DNA of 54,189 nucleotides, from the NCBI GenBank assembly GCA_964371945.1, contig CAYJPA010000033.1, positions 1-54,189 of the forward strand, read 5' to 3'. The notes under the pieces are model-generated. The model was not told the DNA's origin and made no database searches. It saw nothing but the letters and a program-made list of their open reading frames with translations. This DNA comes from CAYJPA01 sp964371945. Lineage in GTDB: Bacteria; Chloroflexota; Chloroflexia; Thermomicrobiales; UBA6265. The position numbers and the translations under genes are program-made. The first letter of the stretch is position 1. Every line of letters starts with the position of its first letter. Positions 35,109 through 42,819 of this stretch are shown piece by piece.

Positions 35109-36425
35109 ATGCCGGTCGAAATCCGGGTTCCGCCCCTCGGGGAGTCGCTCGTCGACGCGGTTGTCGGCCAGTGGTTGAAGAGCGAAGGCGACGCGGTCAG
35201 CCGCGGTGAAACCATCGTCGAGCTTGAAACCGACAAGGTGAACCTCGACGTCACGTCGCCGGAAGATGGCGTGCTCGGGCAGGTCGCACACCAGGAAGGT
35301 GATGTCGTCAAAGTTGGCGATGTGCTCGGTTTTGTCAGTGAAGGCGCGGCCGCCGTCAACGGCGCCCACGCCACCGCGGCCGCACCGACCGCGGCATCTC
35401 CAGATTCGACGCCATCGCCGGTCGCTGCGCCCGTTCCGGTCGCCGCGGCCGTCGCGGTTCCGGCCGAGGCCGCTGATGGCAGCGGCAGGGCCGCGCCGGC
35501 GGTACGCCGGCTCGCGGAAGAGCACGCGATCGACGTCAATCAGATTCCGGGATCGGGTCCGGGTGGCCGCGTCACGCGCGAGGATGTGCTCGCGCAGGTG
35601 GCGAGCCAGTTGACCACACCGGCCGTCGCGCCGCCGATCGTGGAGACCAGGCCGATCGTTCAGCAGCCGGTCGTCGAAAGCAAACCAGCCGCGGCCGCTC
35701 CGGCAACTGCGCAAGCAGTCGCCGATCCTAGGGAAGAGCGGATCCGGATGAGCCGGCGGCGGCAGACGATTGCGAACCGTCTCCTCGAAGCGCAGCACAG
35801 CGCGGCGATGCTCACGACCTTCAACGAAATAGACATGACCGCCGTGATGGAAGTGCGGAAGGCGCGCAAAGAGGCCTTCCAGCAGCGCCACGGGGTTGGA
35901 CTCGGCTTCATGTCCTTCTTCACGAAGGCGAGCATCGGTGCACTGAAGGCGTTTCCGCGCGTCAACGGCGAGATTCAGGGCGACGAGATCGTGCTCAAGC
36001 ACTACTACGACATCGGCGTCGCGGTGGGGGTCGAAGAAGGACTTGTCGTACCGGTAGTGCGCGATGCCGATCGGAAGAGCTTCGCCGAGATCGAGAAAGA
36101 GATCCTGGAGCTGGCGACCAAAGCCAAAGACGGCAAGCTCGCGCTCTCCGATCTGACCGGCGGCACCTTCACGATCACCAACGGCGGCGTGTTCGGGTCA
36201 CTGCTCTCGACCCCGATCATCAACGCGCCGCAGGTCGGCATTCTGGGCATGCATGCGATCCAGCAGCGCCCGGTCGCGCGGGATGGCGAGGTCGTGATCC
36301 GCCCGATGATGTATGTCGCGCTCTCGTACGACCACCGGATGGTGGACGGCCGCGAAGCGGTGCAGTTCCTCGTTCGGATCAAAGAGCTGCTCGAAGACCC
36401 GACATCGCTGCTGCTCGAGGGATAG
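35109..36425 (+). CDS. sucB: 2-oxoglutarate dehydrogenase E2, succinyltransferase
   Basis: A 438-aa E2 that carries the lipoyl arm and moves succinyl to CoA. One lipoyl domain (VELETDKVNLDV, lipoyl-Lys near residue 43), an Ala/Pro linker, an E1/E3-binding domain (PAVRRLAEEHAIDVNQIPG, then GPGGRVTREDVLA) and the catalytic domain with SYDHRMVDGREAV, whose His and Asp are catalytic. AGGAG lies within the end of sucA, so the two are co-translated. No E3 gene is in the window. The last 127 bp (36295-36421) recur perfectly at 40093-40219, and a diverged copy of the last ~435 bp lies at 37957-38397. The related branched-chain or pyruvate E2 is excluded by the SucA neighbour. Confidence 0.95.
   Translation: MPVEIRVPPLGESLVDAVVGQWLKSEGDAVSRGETIVELETDKVNLDVTSPEDGVLGQVAHQEGDVVKVGDVLGFVSEGAAAVNGAHATAAAPTAASPDSTPSPVAAPVPVAAAVAVPAEAADGSGRAAPAVRRLAEEHAIDVNQIPGSGPGGRVTREDVLAQVASQLTTPAVAPPIVETRPIVQQPVVESKPAAAAPATAQAVADPREERIRMSRRRQTIANRLLEAQHSAAMLTTFNEIDMTAVMEVRKARKEAFQQRHGVGLGFMSFFTKASIGALKAFPRVNGEIQGDEIVLKHYYDIGVAVGVEEGLVVPVVRDADRKSFAEIEKEILELATKAKDGKLALSDLTGGTFTITNGGVFGSLLSTPIINAPQVGILGMHAIQQRPVARDGEVVIRPMMYVALSYDHRMVDGREAVQFLVRIKELLEDPTSLLLEG
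36295..36421 (+). repeat. 127-bp direct repeat, left copy (sucB 3' end)
   Basis: This part of sucB, from within the codons of IRPMMYVALSYDHR to LLLEG, is identical base for base to 40093-40219, in the same orientation and 3798 bp apart. Identity ends one base before the stop codon (TAG here, TGA at the right copy). Confidence 0.95.
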
Positions 36426-36764
36426 ACCCGGGCCCAAATCGATCTCCTGGTGAACGGCCCTCTCCAGCTTTGATAAAATCAGTGCCATTCAGTAAGTAAA
36501 GGTGTTCCAGTCGACGATGGCGTGTATTGCCGTCCTAATCCATCACACAGAGACGCTTGCGCATCAACGCAGTAACCAAATCGATCGATTCCTTGGATTC
36601 CTCGATCGAACGGTGGTCGAAACATCCGTGAGGACTATCAACTACCTGTGGGTTATTTGTGTCTCAGCTATTCCTCATCAGCCTCGGCAGATTGAAAGAA
36701 TGCTGGAGCAGTTAGTGACTGCCGTCAAAGCGAATGGGGCCGACCGCACCGGCCCCAATGAGGG
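36426..36764. other. Post-sucB spacer, no supported plus-strand gene
   Basis: The first 65 bases are similar to the 65 bases after the partial sucB copy at 38398-38462 (shared TGAACGGC and TTGAT...TCAGT blocks). An 88-codon open frame at 36502-36768 has no ribosome site and runs through a terminator-like hairpin (36736-36756), so it is not annotated as a gene. Confidence 0.5.
36736..36756 (-). terminator. Hairpin after the 62-aa orphan gene
   Basis: GGGGCCG (36736-36742) pairs with CGGCCCC (36750-36756), with ATT...AAT flanks. It starts 9 bases after the stop of the minus-strand gene at 36765, the place expected for a terminator, though no long T-run follows. Confidence 0.55.
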
Positions 36765-36953
36765 TTAGTCCCGACGGCCGTCAGGCTCTTTGGCAACGCC
36801 CTTGAACGGTGTTGGCGCGCTGGTCTTCTGATCCAGGAACCGCCCTGTTGTCGTGTCCCGCTTAACCCAATTTCCGCTCGTCGGGTGCTTGAATTGGCTT
36901 CGATTGTCCACTGATCCTTTGCGGCCACCACCGCTGGGTCCGTTCTTCGCCAC
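36765..36953 (-). CDS. Small conserved hypothetical protein (62 aa)
   Basis: A basic, Gly/Ser-rich, soluble 62-residue protein beginning MAKNGPSGGGRKGSV and containing GNWVKRDTTTGRFLDQKTS and PFKGVAKEPDG. I recall short bacterial hypothetical proteins of this very pattern, usually in accessory regions, with no function assigned. The GTG start at 36953 has AAAGGAGAT upstream. It lies 66 bases after the DUF3892-like gene on the same strand; both sit inside the repeat-bounded segment. Confidence 0.72.
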   Translation of the reverse strand: MAKNGPSGGGRKGSVDNRSQFKHPTSGNWVKRDTTTGRFLDQKTSAPTPFKGVAKEPDGRRD

Positions 36954-37019
36954 GGTTATCTCCTTTGAAGTGAAGGTTGGAGAGTCGAATGACTCGACTC
37001 TCCGAGAGCAAAACCGACG

Positions 37020-37298
37020 TTATGGACACATTCCCAAGTTTTCGAGGTTGTTACCGGGAACGCCGTCGGGACTGGTACGCAGAAACTTCTTCCCGAACAT
37101 TTCAACGACCTCAACAAGAGTGACTCTGCCTTGAAAGGACGTGAAATAGAAGATCGGAGAGAACTTGTTCTCCAGGATGGCAACGATCTGCCAGGCCGGC
37201 GATGTCCAACCTGAGCCGCCGACCTCAGTAATGGCTTCGGGGCCGCTGAAGGTATAAGGCTTGTTGGCACACGTTATTTCGATTGGTACTTGGGACAT
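37020..37298 (-). CDS. DUF3892-like small protein
   Basis: A 92-aa soluble protein. The pattern VPIEITCANKPYTFSGPEAI, then VGGSGWTSPAWQIVAIL, then VVEMFGKKFLRTSPDG and NNLENLGMCP matches DUF3892 proteins, which begin with a I-x-C strand and end with a D-N-L-L-x-L-P-x-C type tail. The function of that family is unknown; members are frequent in accessory DNA. The start is ATG 37298 after GGAGACTGCA. It is probably co-transcribed with the 62-aa gene downstream. Confidence 0.7.
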   Translation of the reverse strand: MSQVPIEITCANKPYTFSGPEAITEVGGSGWTSPAWQIVAILENKFSPIFYFTSFQGRVTLVEVVEMFGKKFLRTSPDGVPGNNLENLGMCP

Positions 37299-37956
37299 TG
37301 CAGTCTCCACTCGCTAACATTGCTATGCCGATCACACCGACCGGCACGAAATTGCTCGTGGAGAGCTCTCATCGCTAAGACCGTAGAGAAATCGCTCGTC
37401 GCGCCATCTGAAGAGGTGATTGACTGACAATGACGACTAGTTCTATGATCCGCACGTCTCAAGAAGACAGAAAGCTCGTCCAACGAGCCGGAACTGCGCC
37501 GACATGACCACTCGGGAGCCAACCGAGGACGCCGTGTCGGCGTTTGTCATATTCGGCAATTTGCCCTCCTTCCCTTCAAATGATCTGGAGAAGCTCAACA
37601 GTTCCTCGAACGCCTTGCTGGCCCCAGCAGTACAATTGTACCCGATAAATGGGAGAGTGCACGCAATACTGGTTTGATTGCTCTGGCGCGATTTTGCTGG
37701 TTGAGAAGGCGTCTGAAATCGACATGGTGGCCATCAGCCAAAAACAGACCGAACATAGTTAAGGTCTACCAACGCTTTTCACCCACAACTGAATTAATGC
37801 CAATCGGCCGTTGAATTCCCAACATCAGTCCAGTTCGTTGATGGTCGAGCCGTCGATTTCCACTGCGTTGTCCGACCCGAAGCTTCAGTCCAACCCGGAT
37901 TCCAGATCGACACCGTTGGCACGACCGGCGCAGTCATGAGCACCTGAAGCTTTGGT
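37299..37956. other. Accessory DNA with no supported gene
   Basis: Lower in GC than the flanking core genes. The only frames are short; a 57-codon frame at 37504-37677 has no ribosome binding site and no recognisable family. A small hairpin ACGCCG-TGT-CGGCGT lies near 37530-37544. Treated as non-coding or decayed DNA. Confidence 0.5.
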
Positions 37957-38397
37957 GTGATTGTTTTCAAGCACTACTACGACATCGGAGTCGCGGTCGG
38001 GGTTGAGGAAGGACTCGTCGTTCCCGTCGTGCGCGACGCCGACCGAAAGAGCTTTGCCGAGATCGAGAAAGAGATCCTCGAACTCGCGACCAAAGCAAAG
38101 GACGGCAAGCTCGCGCTTTCCGATGTGACCGGCGGCACCTTCACGATCACCAACAGCGGTGTGTTCGGTGCGCTGCTTTCGACACCGATTATCAACGCAC
38201 CGCAAGTCGGCATTCTAGGTATGCACGCGATCCAGCTGCGTCCGGTCGCGCGAGACAGCGAGGTCGTGATCAGGCCGATGATGTATATCGCGCCGTCGTA
38301 CGATCACCGGATCGTCGACGGTCGCGAAGCGGTTCAGTTCCTGGTTCGGATCAAAGAGCTACTCGAAGACCCGACATCGCAGTTGCTCGAAGGGTAG
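37957..38397 (+). pseudogene. Truncated, diverged second copy of the sucB 3' end
   Basis: From about 37966 the DNA encodes FKHYYDIGVAVGVEEGLVVP through SYDHRIVDGREAV to QLLEG, matching the last ~143 residues of SucB with several substitutions (N for G in TNSGVFGA, S for G in ARDSEV, P for L in IAPSYD). At DNA level it is roughly 85-90% like 35990-36425, with changes mainly at third positions, so it is a diverged homologue, not a recent copy. The lipoyl domain, linker and half the catalytic domain are missing and there is no ribosome site, so it cannot work as an E2. Confidence 0.88.
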
Positions 38398-38469
38398 ACA
38401 TTCCAAGGATCTCATCGATGTTTCTGTGAACGGCTCTTTCCTTGATTGGTGGGGTCAGTACCCTTTGAC

Positions 38470-38690
38470 TCAGGCTCTGATCTCCGGAACGACTTCTTCG
38501 ACAAGCCGGTGCACGGCCGAGGCCGGATAGGGCGCGACCAGGTTCAGGATGAGGTAGGTGGCGCCGGCGTCGACGAATCCCTAGATCGTGGTGAACGCTG
38601 CGTTCAGGTCATCGAAGTCGATCCGGTGCTCCAGGCTGAGCTGAATCTCATCTGGGCTGAGCACAGAAACGATTACGTCTGCACGCCGGA
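38470..38690 (-). pseudogene. Diverged 3' fragment of the LLM oxidoreductase gene
   Basis: Read on the minus strand the DNA gives DEIQLSLEHRIDFDDLNAAF, then a TAG stop, then GFVDAGATYLILNLVAPYP and HRLVEEVVPE, matching the C-terminus of the LLM protein encoded at 40272-41152. It lies convergently just after the partial sucB copy, the same arrangement as in the intact pair. The in-frame stop and the missing 5' two-thirds make it a pseudogene. Confidence 0.8.
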
Positions 38691-39227
38691 AAATCGAATA
38701 AGTCGAGAATTGATTTCGTGGTATCGGCCAAGTTGGGTAACGCGTAGTAGTCGAGATCCCCTGTCTGATGTCCGAACCTAGGCCTCCCAGTTTGTCTATC
38801 GCTTGACGAGGTGAGTCATATTGACCAGCGTGAAGGTCATCCCACGGGCTCGTGCGGAGGCGCTAAAGAGATCGTATTCCTAGCACCCATCCTCGGTTTC
38901 TGCGGTCTCTGACTTAGTGAGATTGTCAGGATTGAACTCAGCGATCGCGCTCTAAATCTACAATTAAGAATCATCGAGCCACGTTTTAGCCACGAGCCGT
39001 CTCATTCGATGCCAGGTCCGATAAGATTTTGAAGATCAATAGCTGGCTCTACTGTGGTCATAGTTGTGGATATCAGAGAGCCGTCCACGCAGGACGAAAG
39101 TGTCCGTGCTAACGCATCATTATCCTCGCCAATTAGCGATAATGTGTCAGTATCGTAAACTGAGCGCTCCCATCGTTACCAAATCTTGCTGGCGAAAGGA
39201 TAGAATTCCTTCAAGGAGAACAAAGAC
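38691..39227. other. Low-GC accessory DNA with no supported gene
   Basis: No convincing frame on either strand. ATTATC and GATAAT (39119-39143) form short inverted arms about 85 bases before the next gene and could be an operator or a -10 region, but a good -35 is missing. Confidence 0.45.
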
Positions 39228-39575
39228 ATGAGTCAGCCATTTATGACCGAAATCCATGATCGAGAATTCAATCAGGTCGCCCTCCCCATTGACGGATATC
39301 ACTTTGTGAACTGCTTTTTCAAACAGAGCAAGCTCATCTACCGGGGGGAGGTGCCTGTCAGCTTTGCGGGTTGTACGTTTATTAATTGTGATTGGAGCTT
39401 CGAAGGACCGGCTGAAAATACTCTCCAGTTCCTTGCCGACCTCCACACTGGATTGGGCCTTGAAGGGAAACAACTCGTAGAATCTGTCTTTTCAGGTATT
39501 CGAAGGGGCCAGATTAGAGACTCACCGATTCCTATCGTTCCGCTAGAACATGTGGGTCGTGGTGTGGGCAAATAA
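39228..39575 (+). CDS. Small unrecognised protein with NC..F pattern (cassette gene 1)
   Basis: A 115-aa soluble protein. It holds a spaced aromatic/Cys pattern, YHFVNCFFKQSKLIYRG then VSFAGCTFINCDWSF, like one or two coils of a pentapeptide-like beta-helix, followed by a helical half (NTLQFLADLHTGLGLEGKQL, VESVFSGIRRG). The strong SD AAGGAGAAC and AT-rich leader support expression. The family is not recognised. Its TAA overlaps the ATG of the next gene (TAATG), so the two proteins are probably made together. The DNA is poorer in GC than its core neighbours, which suggests transfer. Confidence 0.7.
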   Translation: MSQPFMTEIHDREFNQVALPIDGYHFVNCFFKQSKLIYRGEVPVSFAGCTFINCDWSFEGPAENTLQFLADLHTGLGLEGKQLVESVFSGIRRGQIRDSPIPIVPLEHVGRGVGK

Positions 39576-40006
39576 TGTCGGAGGACGACGAAAGTTCGAG
39601 TGTTGAACTAGTCGGATCGAGCCGAGAGCGAGAGGATGAATTTTTCGCGACGGCTCGGCGGCGCGTATCAGCCTTTCAGGATAGCAAGGCCGAAGGTGAA
39701 CAGACCTTCTCGCCTGAACGTAGCCAACACGAGCTCAAGCTTGCAAAGCACGAACTCACAGCTGAAGAAACGCGCTCGCATTTGGAAGAATCGAGGCTCG
39801 ATAATGCAAGTCGACGCAAGCGTGAGCAAATCGGGTTTTACACCGTCCTTTCTGTGGTCGTCGTTGGGCTCGCAACGAGCGGGATTATTGGAGTGGCGGC
39901 GAAAAATTCTAATACTAGAGATTGGGCTCAAGGCGTGTTTACTTTGATACTTGGAACTCTGTTAGGAGCACTTGCAGGGTATTTCACGGGAAAGGGCAGC
40001 AAGTAA
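39575..40006 (+). CDS. Coiled-coil protein with two C-terminal TM helices (cassette gene 2)
   Basis: A 143-aa protein starting at the ATG that overlaps the previous stop. Residues 1-90 are highly charged and heptad-like (RSQHELKLAKHELTAEETRS), predicted coiled coil. Then come two hydrophobic segments, IGFYTVLSVVVVGLATSGII and WAQGVFTLILGTLLGALAGY, joined by a short loop with KNSNTRDWAQ. The likely layout is a cytoplasmic coil with a membrane hairpin. No family is recognised. A membrane effector or anchor acting with the small soluble partner is one reading, but this is inference. Confidence 0.72.
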   Translation: MSEDDESSSVELVGSSREREDEFFATARRRVSAFQDSKAEGEQTFSPERSQHELKLAKHELTAEETRSHLEESRLDNASRRKREQIGFYTVLSVVVVGLATSGIIGVAAKNSNTRDWAQGVFTLILGTLLGALAGYFTGKGSK

Positions 40007-40092
40007 TCATTTTGCTAAAGCGTAGATGTCGACTGCTGCGCGTTTCGTCATAATTTCTAGGACTCAATGATCTTGTTCAAGATTCTTCCAAT

Positions 40093-40222
40093 TGATCCGC
40101 CCGATGATGTATGTCGCGCTCTCGTACGACCACCGGATGGTGGACGGCCGCGAAGCGGTGCAGTTCCTCGTTCGGATCAAAGAGCTGCTCGAAGACCCGA
40201 CATCGCTGCTGCTCGAGGGTTG
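40093..40222 (+). pseudogene. sucB 3'-end fragment (right copy of 127-bp repeat)
   Basis: 40093-40219 equals 36295-36421 exactly and keeps the SucB reading frame to LLLEG with a TGA stop. Immediately after it start the heptameric repeats and then the stop of the LLM gene. This looks like the original gene end, displaced 3.8 kb from the present sucB. It has no start and codes for nothing on its own. Confidence 0.9.
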
Positions 40223-40269
40223 AGCCGCTAGCTATGAGCCGCTAGCCACAAGCTACAAGCCACCAGGTA
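40221..40269. repeat. Heptameric repeat, 7 degenerate units
   Basis: TGAGCCG, CTAGCTA, TGAGCCG, CTAGCCA, CAAGCTA, CAAGCCA, CCAGGTA: seven units with AGC in register except the last. The first TGA is the stop of the displaced sucB end, and the array ends 2 bases before the LLM stop codon. Confidence 0.75.
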
Positions 40270-40271
40270 GG

Positions 40272-41152
40272 TTAGTCCGACTCACCGACTACCCGGCTTA
40301 CCGGCTCACCCCCCGGGATCACTTCTTCGACGAGTCGTCGGATTGCCGAGGCCGGGTAGGGTGCGACCAGGTTCAGGATCAGGTGGGTGGCGCCGGCATC
40401 GACGAACTCCTGAATCGTTTTGACCGAAGCAGGCAGATCATCGAAGTCGATCCGGTGCTGCAAACTGAGCTGGATCTCTTCCGGGTTGCGGCCGACCGCG
40501 GCGCAATGCTCGTGCAGAATACCGACCTTGCGTTTGAAATCGTCGACCGTGCTGCCGCCGGAGAAGTTCCAAACGCCGGCGTGTTTGGCCACGACGCGTA
40601 GCGTAAGCTGCTCTCCGCCACCGGCGATGACGAACGGCGGATAGGGCTTCTGAATGGGCTTGGGGTTCAGCCGCGCCTCTTTCAATGTGTAGTACTTGCC
40701 GATGTAATTGGCGACGGATTCGGTGAAAAGCAGCTTCCAGATCTCGCATGCTTCCCCGAATCGGCGGATACGCCCGCCCGCCGCGTAGAGCGGGATATCC
40801 ATGCTGGTGTGCTCATATTCGTTCCAGCCGGCCCCGATACCGAAGTTCAGACGTCCGTTGCTAATCACATCGAGCGTGGCCGCGATGTGCGTCAGCACCG
40901 CGGGATGGCGATACGTATTTCCCGTAACCATTAGTCCGATACGAAGGCGCTGGGTTTCGGCGGCAAGCGCCGCGAGCGCGGTTCACCTTCGAGGCAAGGT
41001 CCGGTGACATCGCTCTTGATTGGATTCATGTGATCGAAGAGCCAGGCGTGCTCGATCGATAGCTCGGCGTCGGCCGCCCGCCAGACCTCGCGAATCGCCT
41101 CATAGCTCGTTTGCCAGGGCGCGGTTTTGATACCGAAACTGAGATTCGCCAC
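40272..41152 (-). pseudogene. LLM-class (F420-type) oxidoreductase, frameshifted
   Basis: A luciferase-like monooxygenase-family flavin/F420 oxidoreductase of about 293 residues. The 5' part from GTG 41152 reads LSFGIKTAPWQTSYEAIREV and HAWLFDHMNPI, then shifts frame near 40980. The 3' part begins ETQRLRIGLMVTGNTYRHPA and continues with ISNGRLNFGIGAGWNEYEH, FVIAGGGEQLTLRVVAKHAG and LNLVAPYP. Restoring one base near CTCGAAGGTGAACC would join LEGWTALAALAAETQRL, the family pattern. It may be a sequencing indel, since the rest of the frame is clean. It converges on the sucB end, as does its diverged fragment at 38470-38690. Confidence 0.8.
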
Positions 41153-41364
41153 GATGTACCTCGACGGAGAAAGACAGATCGGTCTTCAGTCTAGTGCATT
41201 CAATGTCCTCGTTCATCGAGATTTGGGTTCGTCGCAGACAAGCAGATCGGTCGATCCAGGACGAACAGGCCCATGAAACCGATATCCAGAGGGCAGCGTT
41301 CTTGCTAGTAAGGGGGCAACGACGGAACGCCGAATACTGTTCCGCGACCCAGAAGGGGGACTCC

Positions 41365-42279
41365 ATGACACAATCAACCTATGTCATGCCACGTTGGCTG
41401 ATTGCAGCAGCAATCGTGGCGCTTGTGCTTTCGATTTCGCTCGTTTCGGGGTTTGGCGGCGCTTACGCTCAAGACGATGCGACGCCGGCGGCCACCGTAA
41501 CGCCGGCCGAGGAAGCGACAGAAACCGCGGGTGAAGTCACCGCCGCCGATGTGGGCGATGCCGAATTCGCCGCCGGCGACGAAGTCGAAGTGGCGGACGG
41601 ACCGCTCAACCTACGGGAATCGGCAGGAACCGAGGCGGAAGTCGTTCGGCAGCTTGCAACCGGAGCTCGACTTCAGATAACAGATGGTCCGACCAATGAA
41701 GACGATTACACCTGGTATGAAGTGCAATCAACCGCGGACGACACAGGATGGGTGGCCGGAGAGTTTCTCGGACCGGCGACTGACTCCATTTTCGCAATCG
41801 GTGACGTTGCTCAGGTGGCCGACGGTCCGCTAAATGTGCGAGAAGAGAGCAGCCTCTCGGCGGATGTAATCATGCAGCTCGAAACCGGCGACACCGCAAC
41901 AGTTACAAGCGAGCGAGTAATTGCAGACGATTACAACTGGTACGAGGTCGAGATTGACTCCGAAACAACCGGCTGGGTCGCCGGCGAATTCCTGGCGCTT
42001 TTCGACGACTCGGCCAATGAGGCCGATGCCGGCTTTTCCGTGGGCGATGGTGTGCGGGTGGCGGTCGACGGAATGAATCTCCGCGCAGATGCGGGTCTCG
42101 ACGCCGACGTCCTCGATACGATGGATATCGATTCGCTCTTGTTGGTTGAAGATGGTCCGGTCGTGGCCGACGGATATACCTGGTATCAGGTCTTCAACTA
42201 CTACTACGGCACTGGTTGGGTCGCGGGAGAACTGCTCGCACTCGAGCCAGATGGATTTCCGGCTGACGAAGGAGCGTAG
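41365..42279 (+). CDS. Secreted protein with three bacterial SH3 domains
   Basis: A 304-aa exported protein with a Sec signal (hydrophobic core about residues 10-30, ending AYAQDD), an acidic Thr/Ala/Glu linker and three SH3b repeats of about 65 residues. Each has the pattern V-x-V-A-D-G-x-L-N-L/V-R, a V-x-Q-L-x-T-G turn, a Y-x-W-Y-x-V strand and TGWVAGE at its end. Such domains bind peptidoglycan or other cell-surface ligands. The start is ATG 41365 with AAGGGGGA upstream; an extended frame to 41194 is rejected. A strong terminator follows. Confidence 0.88.
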   Translation: MTQSTYVMPRWLIAAAIVALVLSISLVSGFGGAYAQDDATPAATVTPAEEATETAGEVTAADVGDAEFAAGDEVEVADGPLNLRESAGTEAEVVRQLATGARLQITDGPTNEDDYTWYEVQSTADDTGWVAGEFLGPATDSIFAIGDVAQVADGPLNVREESSLSADVIMQLETGDTATVTSERVIADDYNWYEVEIDSETTGWVAGEFLALFDDSANEADAGFSVGDGVRVAVDGMNLRADAGLDADVLDTMDIDSLLLVEDGPVVADGYTWYQVFNYYYGTGWVAGELLALEPDGFPADEGA

Positions 42280-42307
42280 CCACTAGCCATGAGCCGCTAG
42301 CCGCTAC
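42280..42307. repeat. Heptameric repeat, left arm (4 units)
   Basis: CCACTAG, CCATGAG, CCGCTAG, CCGCTAC, starting directly after the stop codon of the SH3 gene. It is complementary in sense to the long array at 42376-42608; the terminator lies between them. Confidence 0.8.
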
Positions 42308-42312
42308 CTAAG

Positions 42313-42356
42313 AAGCGCCTGATGGAAGAATTGTCTCTTCCACACAGGCGCTTTTT
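42313..42356 (+). terminator. Rho-independent terminator after the SH3 gene
   Basis: AAGCGCCTG (42313-42321) pairs with CAGGCGCTT (42345-42353), with an inner stem TGGAAGA/TCTTCCA, and a run of five T (42352-42356). It sits in the loop between the two inverted heptamer arms. Confidence 0.92.
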
Positions 42357-42375
42357 GATCGCTACTGCCAGTAGA

Positions 42376-42610
42376 TAGCGGCTAGAAGCTCGCGGCTCGG
42401 GGCTAGAAGCTCGCGGCTCGGAGCTGGAAGCTCGCGGCTCGGGGCTAGAAGCTCGCGGCTCGGGGCTAGAAGCTCGCGGCTCGGGGCTAGAAGCTCGCGG
42501 CTNNNNNNNNNNNNNNNNNNNNNNNNNNNNNNNNNNNNNNNNNNNNNNNNNNNNNNNNNNNNNNNNNNNNNNNNNNNNNNNNNNNNNNNNNNNNNNNNNN
42601 NNCGGGGCTA
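42376..42610. repeat. Heptameric repeat array, right arm, with 100-N gap
   Basis: At least 18 heptamers (42376-42502), organised for most of the length as a 21-base higher-order unit TCGGGGC-TAGAAGC-TCGCGGC, run into exactly 100 N (42503-42602) and reappear as CGGGGCTA at 42603-42610. The N-run is a scaffold gap of unknown true length, evidently caused by the repeat. The last unit supplies the TAG stop of the next small gene. Confidence 0.9.
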
Positions 42611-42754
42611 GATGCCAAACGTCTCTTTCACGGTTCGGTTGACCCAGGCCACCAGTGCAGCCCGCGACTCCTTGCCGGTGCGCGGGGCGAACAGAATCCC
42701 GATTGCGAGTCCATAGACGAAGAATTTCATTGCGGTGCGCATACGCGCGATCAT
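42608..42754 (-). CDS. Tiny YtxH-like membrane protein (48 aa)
   Basis: A 48-residue protein read from ATG 42754 with AGGAGGAGCG just upstream. It shows one hydrophobic segment and the Gly-rich membrane-exit motif of YtxH-type proteins: KFFVYGLAIGILFAPRTGKE, followed by a short amphipathic helix. YtxH-like proteins are single-pass, often stress-related, of unknown biochemical role. Its stop codon (TAG, 42608-42610) is formed by the heptameric repeat next to the scaffold gap. Confidence 0.7.
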   Translation of the reverse strand: MIARMRTAMKFFVYGLAIGILFAPRTGKESRAALVAWVNRTVKETFGI

Positions 42755-42819
42755 CGCTCCTCCTCTCCGGGGCGAAAACCCCGGTCATTGGGCAGACTAG
42801 CGCATCTCTCGTGCCACGA

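Noticed and set aside
36502..36768. 88-codon plus-strand frame after sucB
   Set aside because: No SD, runs across the hairpin that ends the opposite-strand gene, and does not resemble a known protein.
37504..37677. 57-codon plus-strand frame beginning MTTREPTEDAV
   Set aside because: No ribosome binding site and no recognisable pattern; it could be a gene fragment but cannot be supported.
36422..40092. Repeat-bounded segment as a classical integrative element with its own integrase
   Set aside because: No tyrosine or serine recombinase, transposase or relaxase frame is present between the repeats, so mobility in cis is not supported.
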